Shown: positions 11,563 to 21,554 of the stretch, piece by piece
Layout: every line of letters starts with the position of its first letter
Numbering within the stretch: position 1 is the stretch's first letter
Origin: Allomyces macrogynus ATCC 38327
Taxonomy: Eukaryota > Blastocladiomycota > Blastocladiomycetes > Blastocladiales > Blastocladiaceae
Length of the DNA: 64,000 bases
NCBI GenBank assembly: GCA_000151295.1
Contig: GG745356.1
Span: 193,334-257,333, forward strand
Direction: 5' to 3'
The notes under the pieces: model-generated
What the model was told of the DNA's origin: nothing
Database searches by the model: none
Seen by the model: only the letters and a program-made list of their open reading frames with translations
Made by a program: the position numbers and the translations under genes

Positions 11563-13063
11563 ATGCTCCGCCGCACGCTCCAATCCGCGGCCTCCTCCTC
11601 AGCACCATCGACGCGCCCCCCCGCCGCCGCGGCCCTTGCGCGCCGGCGCCCCTCCGCAGCCGCCGCGACCGCATCTGCGGCGCAGCGGCGATGGAACTCG
11701 GACAACAGCGGCGGCAGCGAGCAAGTCGGTCCCGGGCAAGCCTTTTTCCGCGGTTTTGTCGACAGTGTCAAGCGGCAAGTGCAGGAGAACAAGGAGCTCA
11801 AGGAGAATGTCAAGCAGCTGAGTGCTGGCGCGTCCAAGATTGCCGAGTCCGACTCGCTCAAGAAGGCCATGGAGATTTCAAAGGAGTCGGTCGGAGTCAC
11901 GTCCGAGGCGCTGCGCAAGACGGGCGAGGTCGCGAAGAAGGTCGGGGAGACGGTCAAGGATGCGGTCGAGGTGGTCGCGGAAACGCCCATTGCTAAAGCC
12001 GCGACGACGACGATCAAGACGACGGCAAATGTCGTGGGGCAGGCGGTACGGAGTTTTGGTGTTTCGTTGGCGCAGCTCGCTGCGTGCCGATGGCGCGAAT
12101 TGATCGTCGTTCGCACGTCTTCCAGGCGAGCACGGCCGTCAAGCCCATCACCGACAGCGAAGCATACAAGCAGGTGACCGAGGACCTGGCCAAGGCGATC
12201 CAGGACTCGTCGAGCCGATACGGCGGCATCACGTCGAAGCGGTACCGCGAACTGCTCAAGCGGCAGCGGCAGCTCGAATACGAGCTCAAGTCCAAGATCA
12301 CGGCCAATGAGGAGGCGCTTGGTATGGTCATGCACGAGGGCCCCAAGTGGAAGCGGTCGTGGGACAAGTTCAAGGAAACGAGCCCGGTCATGCAGAACCT
12401 GCTGTCGGCGCAAAAGACGATTGCCGAGAGCGATAACCTCGTCGTGTCGTGGGGGCGCTTCTTTGTCGAGAGTTTCCAAGACCGATTCGGTAAGTCACTT
12501 TCTCCACTCGCCGTGCCGTACGACCTGGGAGTGACTGGATGATTGTCATCAATGTAGGCGGTGTGTTTGAGGAGACCGAGACGGCCAAGGCGTTGACGCT
12601 CTTCAAGCAACTCGACCCGAAATTCACGCTCGACGGGTTCCTGAAGGAGGCGCGCGAGTTCATTTTGCCAGAACTGCTCGAGGCGTGGCTGGCCGGGGAC
12701 AAGGACACGCTGAGCCAATGGTGCAGCGAAGGGTCGGTCAAGGTGCTGACGGCAGGCCACGACGAGATTGTCAAGCAAGGGCTCGTGTCGGACTCGAAGC
12801 TGATTGAACTCAAGGGTGTGGATGTGACGTCGGCTAAGGTGCTCGACAACAACATTCCGGTGCTCGTCTTGTCTTTCCACACGCAAGAAGTGATTCTCTA
12901 CCGCGACCGCATTTCCAAGGAGGTGCGGCTCGGCAAGCCCGATGTGATTTTGCGGTGCACATACGTGCTGGTAATGACGATCCAGGAAGGGAACACGAAC
13001 CCGGTCACGCGCGGGTGGACCGTCGTTGACCAGGCTAAGCATTCGGGCGGCGCGACGTGGTAA
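11563..13063 (+). CDS. TIM44: Mitochondrial import subunit Tim44
   Basis: Exons are 11563-12045, 12126-12489 and 12558-13063, 450 residues. The N-terminus (MLRRTLQSAASSSAPSTRPP) is Arg/Ser/Ala-rich without acids, a matrix targeting sequence. It is followed by FFRGFVDSVKRQVQENKELK and a long charged helical region. The C-terminal Tim44 domain has GPKWKRSWDKFKETSPVMQN, DPKFTLDGFLKEAREFILPE, TLSQWCSEGSVKVL and a WTVVDQAKH end. Family role: Tim44 anchors mtHsp70 to the TIM23 channel on the matrix side and couples ATP hydrolysis to protein import. Introns of 80 and 68 nt keep phase (donors GTACGG and GTAAGT). Length and motif order match fungal Tim44. Confidence 0.96.
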
Positions 13064-13499
13064 GGCGTCGCTGGGGAGGGGTGGTTTTGGGGGTTTCAGT
13101 AGAGGCAGTGGGGCGTTTGGGTTGGGGATTCGTGTTGCGCTGGCGTTGCGCCGGCATTTGGACGTGCTCGCCTTTCGATTTCTTTTGTTTGGTTGTCGTT
13201 TTAGTGTACGTTTTGGTACGGTTCTTCTTTTTTGTGTTGCGGAAATCTAGTCGCTATTTCTCCGGCTTTTTTCGCGCTGCTCATAGCTCCCTCCTTGCTT
13301 TCGGTCAGAGAAGGGACAAACGGTAACATCGCAAAGTGACCAACCACATTTATGGAACGGATCGTGATGGCAGTGGCGGCGGCACAGGCCGCTTTACAAA
13401 ATGCATTCATCAACTCACAAATCACACAAGCGAAACAACGCATCACACACAACTGCCCGCATCCATCCATCCTTACATCGAGCCTAATCGCGTCGGACA
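13064..13499. other. Convergent 3' region
   Basis: Lies between the stops of rightward TIM44 and leftward 13500-14384. The TIM44-proximal part is T/G-rich (runs of TTTT around 13180-13270), typical of 3' untranslated sequence. No gene is seen. Confidence 0.5.
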
Positions 13500-14384
13500 T
13501 CAAAAGTGAGCGCTCGAACGCAAGCCAACTGTGCACCCTTGAGCTCGACGACCACGACGCAGACTCTTGAATTGATTCAGCTGGCGCCGAACATTGGCAC
13601 TGGCTGTGCGCACTTTTTGCTTGGCGGCATCCTTGCACCGCGCCTCCATCCGTTTCCAGTTTTCCTTCTCCCGGTCGATCGTGAACTGAGTCTTGGCCGC
13701 AGGAAATCCGCACTCGGCACCTTTCCATGCAGCGTCCCACAAATCTTTGGCCTGCTCTTTCTTGCCCACCCCTTGCGCGACCGCGAGCGTCTTGAAAGCG
13801 GCCACTCCACCACCAGTGACGATGGCAAAAGCCAGTCCGTTGTTACACCGCCGTCCCGCGACCACATTGTTTGTTAGGGTCGAGAGACCAGAGGAGACCG
13901 CGTTCGTGCCAAAATTTACCGCGGCCTGAGCAAAAGCACCCCCACCCGCCGCCTGGATTGCGTCACATGCGGCCTTGGTCGCGACGCTCGCCCCTGCCCC
14001 CATACTCGCAGCAAACAGCGCCGTTCCGGCAGCGATTCCATAGGTCTTGCCAAAGTCGGTCCACGATACCCGGCCGCCACCTGAAGCAACTTGCATGCAT
14101 GTGCTCACCCCAGCGGAAAGAAGCATGCCACCAACGACCGCGGCAGCCCCACCCGTCAGGGCCACCAGGACAAAGCCGCCGATCAAGGAAGCACCACCAA
14201 TGACTGCTTGGAGAATCGTGTTGAGACGGCGTTGGCGGGCAAGACTCTCCTCTTCTTTGCGCTTAAATGTGTCGCCCGCTTTCTTTGCCGTGCTTTTGGA
14301 CCTAGGCCAGGGTCCTAGGGCACATGTGGCGCGGACCTCAAGGTCCGCGCCAGAGACCAGAGCAATCAAAAAGAGCAGAGTCAT
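13500..14384 (-). CDS. Secreted or membrane protein with glycine-rich hydrophobic module (small paralogue)
   Basis: 294 residues from ATG 14384. This start puts a signal-like stretch at the very N-terminus (MTLLFLIALVSGADLE). The frame continues to an ATG pair at 14516, but a strong donor (GTAAGTGCG) and a TTTTTTAG acceptor lie in that extension, so the true 5' structure is open. After a charged segment (KRKEEESLARQRR) comes a Gly/Ala-rich hydrophobic module, residues about 57-130: GGASLIGGFVLVALTGGAAA, then GGRVSWTDFGKTYGIAAG. The tail is basic. The same module, with the same order of landmarks, is in the next gene on the same strand (15466-18286). I do not know the family. Repeated small-residue spacing suggests packed membrane helices (glycine zipper); that is inference. 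Confidence 0.7.
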   Translation of the reverse strand: MTLLFLIALVSGADLEVRATCALGPWPRSKSTAKKAGDTFKRKEEESLARQRRLNTILQAVIGGASLIGGFVLVALTGGAAAVVGGMLLSAGVSTCMQVASGGGRVSWTDFGKTYGIAAGTALFAASMGAGASVATKAACDAIQAAGGGAFAQAAVNFGTNAVSSGLSTLTNNVVAGRRCNNGLAFAIVTGGGVAAFKTLAVAQGVGKKEQAKDLWDAAWKGAECGFPAAKTQFTIDREKENWKRMEARCKDAAKQKVRTASANVRRQLNQFKSLRRGRRAQGCTVGLRSSAHF

Positions 14385-15465
14385 AAAGCGAAAAGAGAGC
14401 TCATGACACGGCGACAAACCTAAAAAATGATGAAGCATTGCGCGTCGAGGACGCGCACTTACGGCGGCGAGGATGATGCCCCCGGCGCGACACAATGTGC
14501 CCACGGATGCCATCATTTACGATGTGCAGAGGCCGACCAGCTGGCGGGTTGTAAATGAAGTCTTGAGCGTGCTTCATGGTGCTTTCCTGGATAAGTTTCG
14601 TGTATCAATCCCACAACAAACCATCATTGGACGGGCTGGAGCTGGACTGGGCTGGCGTCAGCGGTATATTCGGCATTTTTCGCCCATAAGAAATACATTG
14701 AGCAGTTGTCCGTGATAAAACATTATCGGTTCGACTAAATCGCAAACCTGGGAGCTGTCAAGGAAATACATGTGAGTTCGGGTTCGTGGAGGGGAGTGCG
14801 GCGCTCCGAGATTGTGAATGGCGTGGATTGTGGGCGGTTAGAATTGTTGGGCCGCAGCAGCAACATAAAATCAGTTTGAATTTCAATTCTGTTGTCTGAT
14901 CACGCTTTCAATTTTGGTGTCGAGTTGCAAATTGAAATGCAGATCGAACCGCAGTTCAATCTCGGCATCGAAATTAGAATTGATTGGCAACCCATTGGTG
15001 AGAGACGGCAAGCAGTGTGCATTTTAATTTTCTCTCTGAAAGTAAAATCATATTATGGCCTCGTTCTCAAAAATTAAGAGTAAACTCAATCTCGAAATCG
15101 ATTTTCGGCCCAAATCAATTCTGAATTTGATATCTCGGGATGAAAATCAATTTTGGGGTTCGGTGATGTATGATGTACGGTACATCAGCGCGCCGCCGCA
15201 TCTTGATGTGGGCGATTCGTTCATAACCGATTGTTTGTGTTGACCTGGCAAACTGCTGCGGCCGCGCTGTATTGCAGCGTCGAAATATGACAACGAGTGA
15301 GTCCCTTGCTAGAGTTGTGTGTAGAACAAAGCATTGACAGACTGCACAAACGATCACACAGCAAAGGGAGCAAATGAACAGCGTTGAAATAGAGATCAAG
15401 CGTTTCCTCGAAAACAATCCTGGTGAGAAAGGCACGACAATGCACGCGCAAATTCGTGTCGGCAA
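14385..15465. other. AT-rich island between the two paralogues
   Basis: About 1.1 kb with clearly lower GC than the flanks. It includes the degenerate repeat at 14873-15165. Short ORFs occur on both strands but show no domain or conserved motif. Confidence 0.55.
14873..15165. repeat. Degenerate AT-rich repeat cluster
   Basis: The segment is built from variants of a motif around TCAATCTCG...AATTGATT and its complement, for example near 14953, 14973, 15087 and 15138. Copies are imperfect and unevenly spaced, so this is not a simple tandem array. It has no coding capacity. Confidence 0.5.
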
Positions 15466-18286
15466 CTAGCGCATGGTCGACAAGAACCCATTGATCGCGC
15501 ATTTCGGTGCGCGCCGGCTCCGGCTCAGACGCCTGAGACGCTGGCACCGCTTCCATGCTAGACGAGCCAACGCGCGCGTCGAGCCCGTCAAAGTGTCGGT
15601 GCCAAACTTGGCCGCCTTCTTCTTGAAGGTGCCCACAGCGCCACTCATGTCGGCAGCCTCCAAGCTGGGAGTGGGGGCCTGTTCGGGTAACAAAAACTTG
15701 GGCAACAATTTTCCCTCCTTGAGGCCCGCCCAAACGGCACCAAAAACGGCGGCATCGACGAGGTCAGCATTCCACCGTTTCCCAGAAATACCGTTGTCAA
15801 TCATCTTCGACATACACGATGACGCCGAGGAGATGCCAACTTTTGTGGCTGCCTGGGCAATGGACTGAGCGCTCCCGCCAAGAGTCGCAACCCCTTCGCA
15901 GGCCGCCTGTGCAGCCACGCTAGCACCCGCTGCGACACCTGCCGAAATGAGGCCCGTGATCGCGCCGATACCGTACGATTTGCCAAAGTTGGCCCACGAC
16001 ATACGGCCGCCGCCCATGACGACCTTCGTGATCGTGCTGATACCCGCGGAAAGAAGCACACCGCCAATGATCGCAGCAGCGCCACCGGTCATGAACACGA
16101 GAGTGAGACCGCCAATCAACGACGCACCGGCAATGATGCCTTGGAAGATGGTGCCAATCAGGTCATATTCCTCCTTTTCCTTGAGCGTCTTTGCGGCGGC
16201 CGCCGCCGTCGCTTCAGTCTGGGCAATCGTTTCCGCGGCACCCACGATATGCGCGCGCTGCGCCGCGGCAATGTTGTGGGTTGCATGCACGCTCTGCCTC
16301 GTGGCCATGGTAGCTTCATCCACCGCATTGTAGAGCTGGCGGTCCAGATTGCTCAGCTGCGACGCAAAGTGGTTCTGGACGGTGGAGATGGCTGCACTCG
16401 CACTTTCGTGCAGTTCGCTGGTCAGCTCGTCCACGAGCATCGCCGTCTCGGCTTGGACTTGCAACTGGAGGGCCTCCACGAGCTCGGTCGCGAGCAGCAT
16501 GCGCACTAGGTCACGCTCACGCACCACATCGGCCAACTCATGCAGTTGTGCAAGGTCCTCGGCCGCAATTTCGGCCTGCAGTTTGGCCAGGTTGACGATT
16601 GACTCGATCCATGTGCTCTTGCCGCGGAGATACGTCATGAGCACGCGCTTGGCTGTAGGACCTTTGGCGCGGCGGCGGTAGTTGGTCTCCCACGACACAA
16701 CCAGATCGGCGATGAGCTGCGCCGCCTTGAGCCCTGTCCCGAGGTATGCCTCGGTGTCGATGCTGGCAATGAGATGGTCCCACTCCTTGGCGGCGATGTG
16801 GCGGTTGTACTTGGCCGCCTCGATATCGACCGCACTGGCAATAAGAGCAAACTCGGTGCGCAGACGAGTCGCGAGCGTCAGCGTCCAGGTCTCAAGCGAT
16901 GCGCCGTGAACGCCAGGCACATCGTCAAGCGCTCTGCGGAACGCCGTGTAGGCTTTCTTGGCCGTTTCCGTGTGCTTGGCGATGAGAGCAGTGCGGTCAT
17001 AGAAAATCTCATGCCCATTCACCTCCTTCATCGCCTCTTTATACGCATCGATCGCTGCATCGAGCAAGCTGCGCGCTTGTTCGTCCGCCAAATGCGCAAG
17101 AATGGACGACGACTGGATGCCCAGCCGCGCTTGGTCCTCGGCCGCAGCCATGGTCAGCCGCAAAAGGGTCGCGTAGTCTTGGCCAGACATGACGGCTGCG
17201 CTTTGGCCCAAGGTCGTGTCGGGGATCTGGATCCGCGCGGGTTGCGCCGTGGTAAGGATCGACTCGACTGCTGACGACAGGTCAGTGTCACGTTTGGCCT
17301 GGTTATCGCCACTCCGGACGACATAACCCTGAGCGCCTGAGAACACGGGGAAGGTCTGGGGGGGGGGGGGGGGGGCGTCGGAATGGTTAGCGAAAAATCC
17401 ATGGAGCGCAAACCGAAAAAAGAATCTGAACCACATTTTGTCCATACGCGGTGGGCAGAAACTCTCGGAACACGCGTTGAACGTCTCGCGCAACGTTCGT
17501 GGCAGGCGCACCAAGATCGAAATTGGGGAACACGACCGAGAGTTTCGGCGGAACCAAAAGTGGGGCAGCGTCTTCCATGTCGTCGCTCATGCCGGTGGCA
17601 CTATCAGCCAGACTTTCCGAGTCCGACGAAGCATCTTCATCGCTTGCGCTACTCTCTGTGTCGGTTTCCGACCCGTCATCGTCGCTGTCACCATATTCCT
17701 CTTCCTCTTCGTTCACTTCTCCGGCTGTGTTCTTGGCCCATGTGTCAGGGCCCACGTTTCCCTCAGCGAGAGCCGCTTCCATGTCAAACGCCGTGGTCAC
17801 ATCGACTGCCACCAGGAACCGGTTGTACAGGTCCCAGTTGACGACGGCTGCGCTCGTGACGTAGACGAGGTTAAAGGCGGACTGGTACGCGGCGCGAACA
17901 CTGGCAGCAGCCCACTCGGGCGCAAGAAGCAGGAGCAGCGCGCCGCGATCGGTTTGGCGAAACAGCAGGCCAAACAAGCGCGGATCGCCGGGTATGAACT
18001 CGACGGCAGGCAAGCTGATCTGATACTGATCGCGGTGGGCAGGACACATCGCCGTCTTTGCAAGAAGGCGATAGAGATCGAGCGTAGGGCCCACAACGTC
18101 GCCCGTGACCGTGATCACTTTTAGCGGCCCTTCAATGGCCGAGAGAGACGCAAAGAGCGGGTGGAGAGCGTCGTTCTTGATGCACGTCGCTACGAGCTCA
18201 CGAGTACCGAATCGGGGAGTTGTGAAAGGGTCGTAAGTGAAGACCCTCTCGTCTCGAGGGACTGTCATGACGCTTGCTTTGGTCAT
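15466..18286 (-). CDS. Large protein: acidic region, long helical region, glycine-rich hydrophobic module (large paralogue)
   Basis: Proposed exons are 17435-18286 and 15466-17355, 913 residues, with a 79-nt intron carrying GCTAACC and an 18-C tract before CAG. The donor is uncertain (GTGGTT, or GTTTGC further in; both keep phase). Residues 1-170 form a compact-looking domain (FTYDPFTTPRFGTRELVATC). Residues about 188-222 are an Asp/Glu/Ser run. Residues about 310-680 are almost wholly predicted helix without Pro or Cys, Ala/Leu/Glu-rich. Residues about 690-780 hold the module GASLIGGLTLVFMTGGAAAI and GGRMSWANFGKSYGIGA, shared with 13500-14384. The C-terminus is basic. I do not recognise a named family. 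A long helical bundle followed by a small-residue hydrophobic hairpin is the general layout of alpha-helical membrane-inserting proteins; function is not established. The two exons could also be separate genes. Confidence 0.65.
17358..17375. repeat. 18-nt G homopolymer (C tract on the coding strand)
   Basis: Eighteen consecutive G on the plus strand. On the minus strand it forms the C tract directly before the CAG acceptor of the proposed intron. Read through instead of spliced, it would encode a short proline run. Confidence 0.85.
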
Positions 18287-19363
18287 AGTCGATCGAGTGT
18301 GTAGGATATCGTCGCGTGCGGGTGAAGGTCGCCGGGAAGAGAGAAAGAAAACAGAGAGGGTAGCGCTGGTCGCGGTCATCGAGCTGAGACTTGTTGTTTT
18401 GTTGACTTGGTCCACGTCAGTTTCTTGCTTGACAACCTCGTTGTTCCACGTCACCAACTGACTTGGGACTCGTTTCCAGAACACCGTTGCCAGCTCAGGC
18501 AGCTGGTTCATAGCTTGCAGCCGCCGCATTCTCTTCGCAGATATTATGTCAGCCATACGTGGACCACGGCGTTGTTGTGATTCAAAACGGAAAGCAGATC
18601 GCGGACAAGCAGGCGATTGCTGCTTCGCTTCCAATGCTTCCCGTTATGATTCCGAGCCTCGCTGTCTGTCGTCAAGCCATCGCCGCTGATACTTTGAGAG
18701 GAGTAATACATGCTATCATCAAATCCACTAGTATCAAGAACACGGTCGACGTGGTCGGTGGAAGATGCAATAGGCTGGATACAGGAAAGCTGTCTTCACA
18801 TCTTGAACTCGCCAGCACGCCGGCGGCCACGGCGATCAGGGATCCACGCTGCCCATGCCTCCATGTGCTTAGAACGCAAAGTGTCTGACGTTAGCTTCGT
18901 TTGGGTGAGCGGAGCGCGTTCTTACTCGAGATGGCGTCGCGACTGCCATTGAGAACTTCGTGCGATATCAAGACCAGTCTAGATAACGGGTGCGAAGTGA
19001 GGAACCGCAACCAATCGCAGGCAGCTCAGCAAGTGTCACACACAGACGAACGTGTTAGAAAGATAAATATCAACTCCGCAAAATTTGGACAGCGTCCGCA
19101 CTGGATCACGGTCCACGAGTCTAGAACAAAGCGCATAGAGGAGCGAGAATGGGTAGATGAAGTGGGAACAGAAAAGGAGCAGGCAAAATTGGGCGAAGAG
19201 AAAAGCAGAGCACAGATGGATTGGGACGCGAAACAAAACAACAACACGGGGCTATCAAGACACCCCCCCCCCCCCCCCCCACTCTTCCTTCGAGCACGTC
19301 CTCTGCTCGCCTGTACATATCATATAAACACGGTCCCGGCACACGCGGCACGGCAAACCGCTG
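18287..19363. other. Intergenic, no gene seen
   Basis: Between the large paralogue start and the stop of the membrane protein gene. The frame of the large paralogue stays open upstream to 18634, but without conserved features. Otherwise only short ORFs. Confidence 0.45.
19263..19280. repeat. 18-nt C homopolymer
   Basis: Eighteen consecutive C just downstream of the stop of the leftward gene ending at 19364. It is the same length as the tract at 17358-17375, which lies within 2 kb. Confidence 0.85.
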
Positions 19364-20515
19364 CTACCACACGCGAAACTCGCGCCCGAGCGACTCGACC
19401 GACCCGTCGTCGTCGTAATCCGGCATATCGCTGAGCCGGTACGCCGCCCACGACCGGAACCGCCTTGGCGCGCGGTCGATATTCGTCGTTGCTGCAGGCG
19501 GCGGTGCGGGCGGGACGGGCACCGTCAAATCGATTGGCGGCGTCGCCGCTTCGAGCGACCCGACCCCGACCATGGGCGAGTAATACGTGCTGGCCACGGA
19601 TTCACGCCGCGCGAGCGGTGGTGGCGGTGGGAGTTCTGGCGCAGCGGGTGCCGGTGCGGAGCCCCACTGTCCGTGCACGCCGTCCCACCCGTACCGCTTC
19701 ATGATGACGAGCAGGAGCGTTGCGCCGAGGGCCGCGCCAACGGTGGCCGCGGACGACCACGCGGTCACGGCGCGAATGTCCATTGCGAACAGCGGGTTCG
19801 GCGCGGGGGTCTCGGACGGGATCGCCGACGTGCGGCTCGATTCGGCGCCGCGCATCGATTCGTCGGCAGGGGAGAGCGTTGGCGTTGGGGTAGGCACGTC
19901 GCGCGCGGTGGGGGTGGCAGCAGCAGCGACCGCGAATGGCGACGAGCCAGGCGTTGACGTTGGCCTCGTCGAGGTCGCATTGCCCTGCGGCGGGACGTGT
20001 GGTGCCGCGTCGGACGGCGAGCGTGGAGCGTCGGACCCGCGCGGGGAGGGCGGTTGCGATGGGGACGCACGCCTGGGCACTTGCGGGATCATGGGCATCG
20101 GCACGTCGCTGTCGACCGGATGGTCCCAGCCGTCGAGGTCGCTGGCGCGGCGCCAAGCGCTGTCGTGGTGCGGCCGCTCGGAGGGCACGGGCGGGGACGG
20201 CTCATCGACCTGGAGGAACATCATGAAAAAGAGTCAGCAACGATGTCACCGCTGACCAAAACCGACCCACCCGAATGCAGCAACCGCGCTTGTCCGCGTT
20301 CTGCAATCGGGAGCGTCACCACACCAACGTACTCGTCGGTCAACGTTAACCGGCGCGGCCTTCCTCGTCAGGGATGTCGACGAGACGGCGGCAGCCATAG
20401 CACCATCCACCGGCGCACCGAGGGCGGCGCTGTCCGGTACGAACGTGGTCGCGGCGGCCAAAACGACGAGCAGAAGCAACAGGGTAAGTAATGGTCGAGC
20501 CGCGGTCGTCGGCAT
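19364..20515 (-). CDS. Single-pass type I membrane protein, Pro/Ser/Ala-rich
   Basis: Exons are 20333-20515 and 19364-20209, 342 residues, joined across a 123-nt intron (donor GTACGT, acceptor CTCCAG). The N-terminus is a clear signal peptide (MPTTAARPLLTLLLLLVVLA). The presumed outer region, to about residue 210, is disordered and rich in Pro, Ser, Thr and Ala, as in mucin-like wall proteins. A transmembrane helix (AWSSAATVGAALGATLLLVI) lies at about 210-231, followed by KRYGWDG and a cytoplasmic tail of about 110 residues ending DDDGSVESLGREFRVW. No enzymatic domain is visible. A surface sensor or anchor is a reasonable guess only. Splicing is needed to join the signal peptide to the rest in frame. 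Confidence 0.75.
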
Positions 20516-21225
20516 TGTGCGGCAGCAGCGACAGGCAGCAATGGACGTTGAGAGAGCGAGCCTTCGTCCACCATGCAGCACTGCCGTCGGCCGATGCTCG
20601 ATCAAAGAACCATAAACCAGGTCGGCGGCGGCGGCGCCGTCGAGTCGTGAACAATGTAGCGGCGTCGTCGTCGTAGATTACGATTTGGGCCCCGATTTAG
20701 ACGCAGTGGCAGGGCGCGACGCGCGTGAATGTTGCTCGTGAGTGCGACGAGGGGTGGAGACCGGAGCGGAGTTGGCCTCGCAGAAAGCGAGCGCGCGAGA
20801 AGTTGCAAAAGGTTGGACGAAATTGGTGCCGGTTGTTTGCAGCGGGAGAAGAGTCCGACTTGGAGATGGCAAGCGCGGCTTCGGAGGGTGACCGTGGGTC
20901 ATCGCCGTCGTCGTCAACAGGTGCGTAGCTTCTTCACGCCAGGCACCGCGCAAAACATGGATGGCGGCGTCGAGGCGGGTGCGGGCGCGCGCGGGCAGGG
21001 GCAACTGTGGAGGAAGTGCGCAAACATTTCGGCGGAGCGTCGGTGGACATGAGGGAGAAATGAAGCGACATGAGGCTCTGCCAGGCACATGTCAGCTTTT
21101 GGCCTAGCAAGGATCAAGCCACGACTCTAATTAACTGTGAAGGGTACACTCACGCACAAGGGCAACCGCACTTCGACCGTCTCAATTTTTCCCGGTTGAA
21201 AAGCTGTCAACGCCTTGAAAATATC
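20516..21225. other. Region between membrane protein gene and tRNA
   Basis: About 700 nt upstream of the leftward membrane protein gene. A 136-codon leftward ORF at 20678-21088 is Arg/Pro/Ser-rich without recognisable motifs and is probably chance. Confidence 0.4.
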
Positions 21226-21307
21226 GACAACGTGTCCGAGTGGTTAAGGAGATTGACTAGAAATCAATTAGGCTCTGCCTGCACAGGTTCGAATCCTGTC
21301 GTTGTCG
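21226..21307 (+). tRNA. tRNA-Ser (anticodon AGA)
   Basis: An 82-nt cloverleaf. The acceptor stem pairs GACAACG with CGTTGTC, followed by a discriminator G. The D arm is GTCCGAGTGGTTAAGGAG. The anticodon stem ATTGA/TCAAT encloses loop CTAGAAA (anticodon AGA, reading UCU and, after A34 modification, other UCN codons). A class II long variable arm (TAGGCTCTGCCTGCA) follows, then the T arm CAGGTTCGAATCCTG with the B-box GGTTCGAATCC. No intron and no encoded CCA, as expected in a eukaryotic nucleus. A weak T run follows about 40 nt downstream. Confidence 0.95.
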
Positions 21308-21554
21308 CTGTGGCATTGGGAGAGTTGAAACCCTCTGATTTGTCTTCGAAACAAGCCCAATCTTTTTGTTTGCTCTTTCTCGCGCTGTCTGGGGCAATAT
21401 GTGCTGGAGCGCTCACCATCGGGGAGTTGAGCAGGTCGAACAAGGAAATGGTTCAGTAATCTCCCTCGGTATTTACATCAAGTCCATTCGCATCCGCGCG
21501 CTTCCGCACAATATTCCACGGCCTACTTGTGCCGCTGACTCTTCCGCGGCCGCG

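Noticed and set aside
12014..13042. 342-codon leftward ORF
   Set aside because: Antisense to TIM44 exons and introns, with no motif of its own.
15115..15465. 116-codon leftward ORF at the edge of the AT-rich island
   Set aside because: Cys/Ile-rich chance frame in low-GC DNA with no signal, domain or relative.
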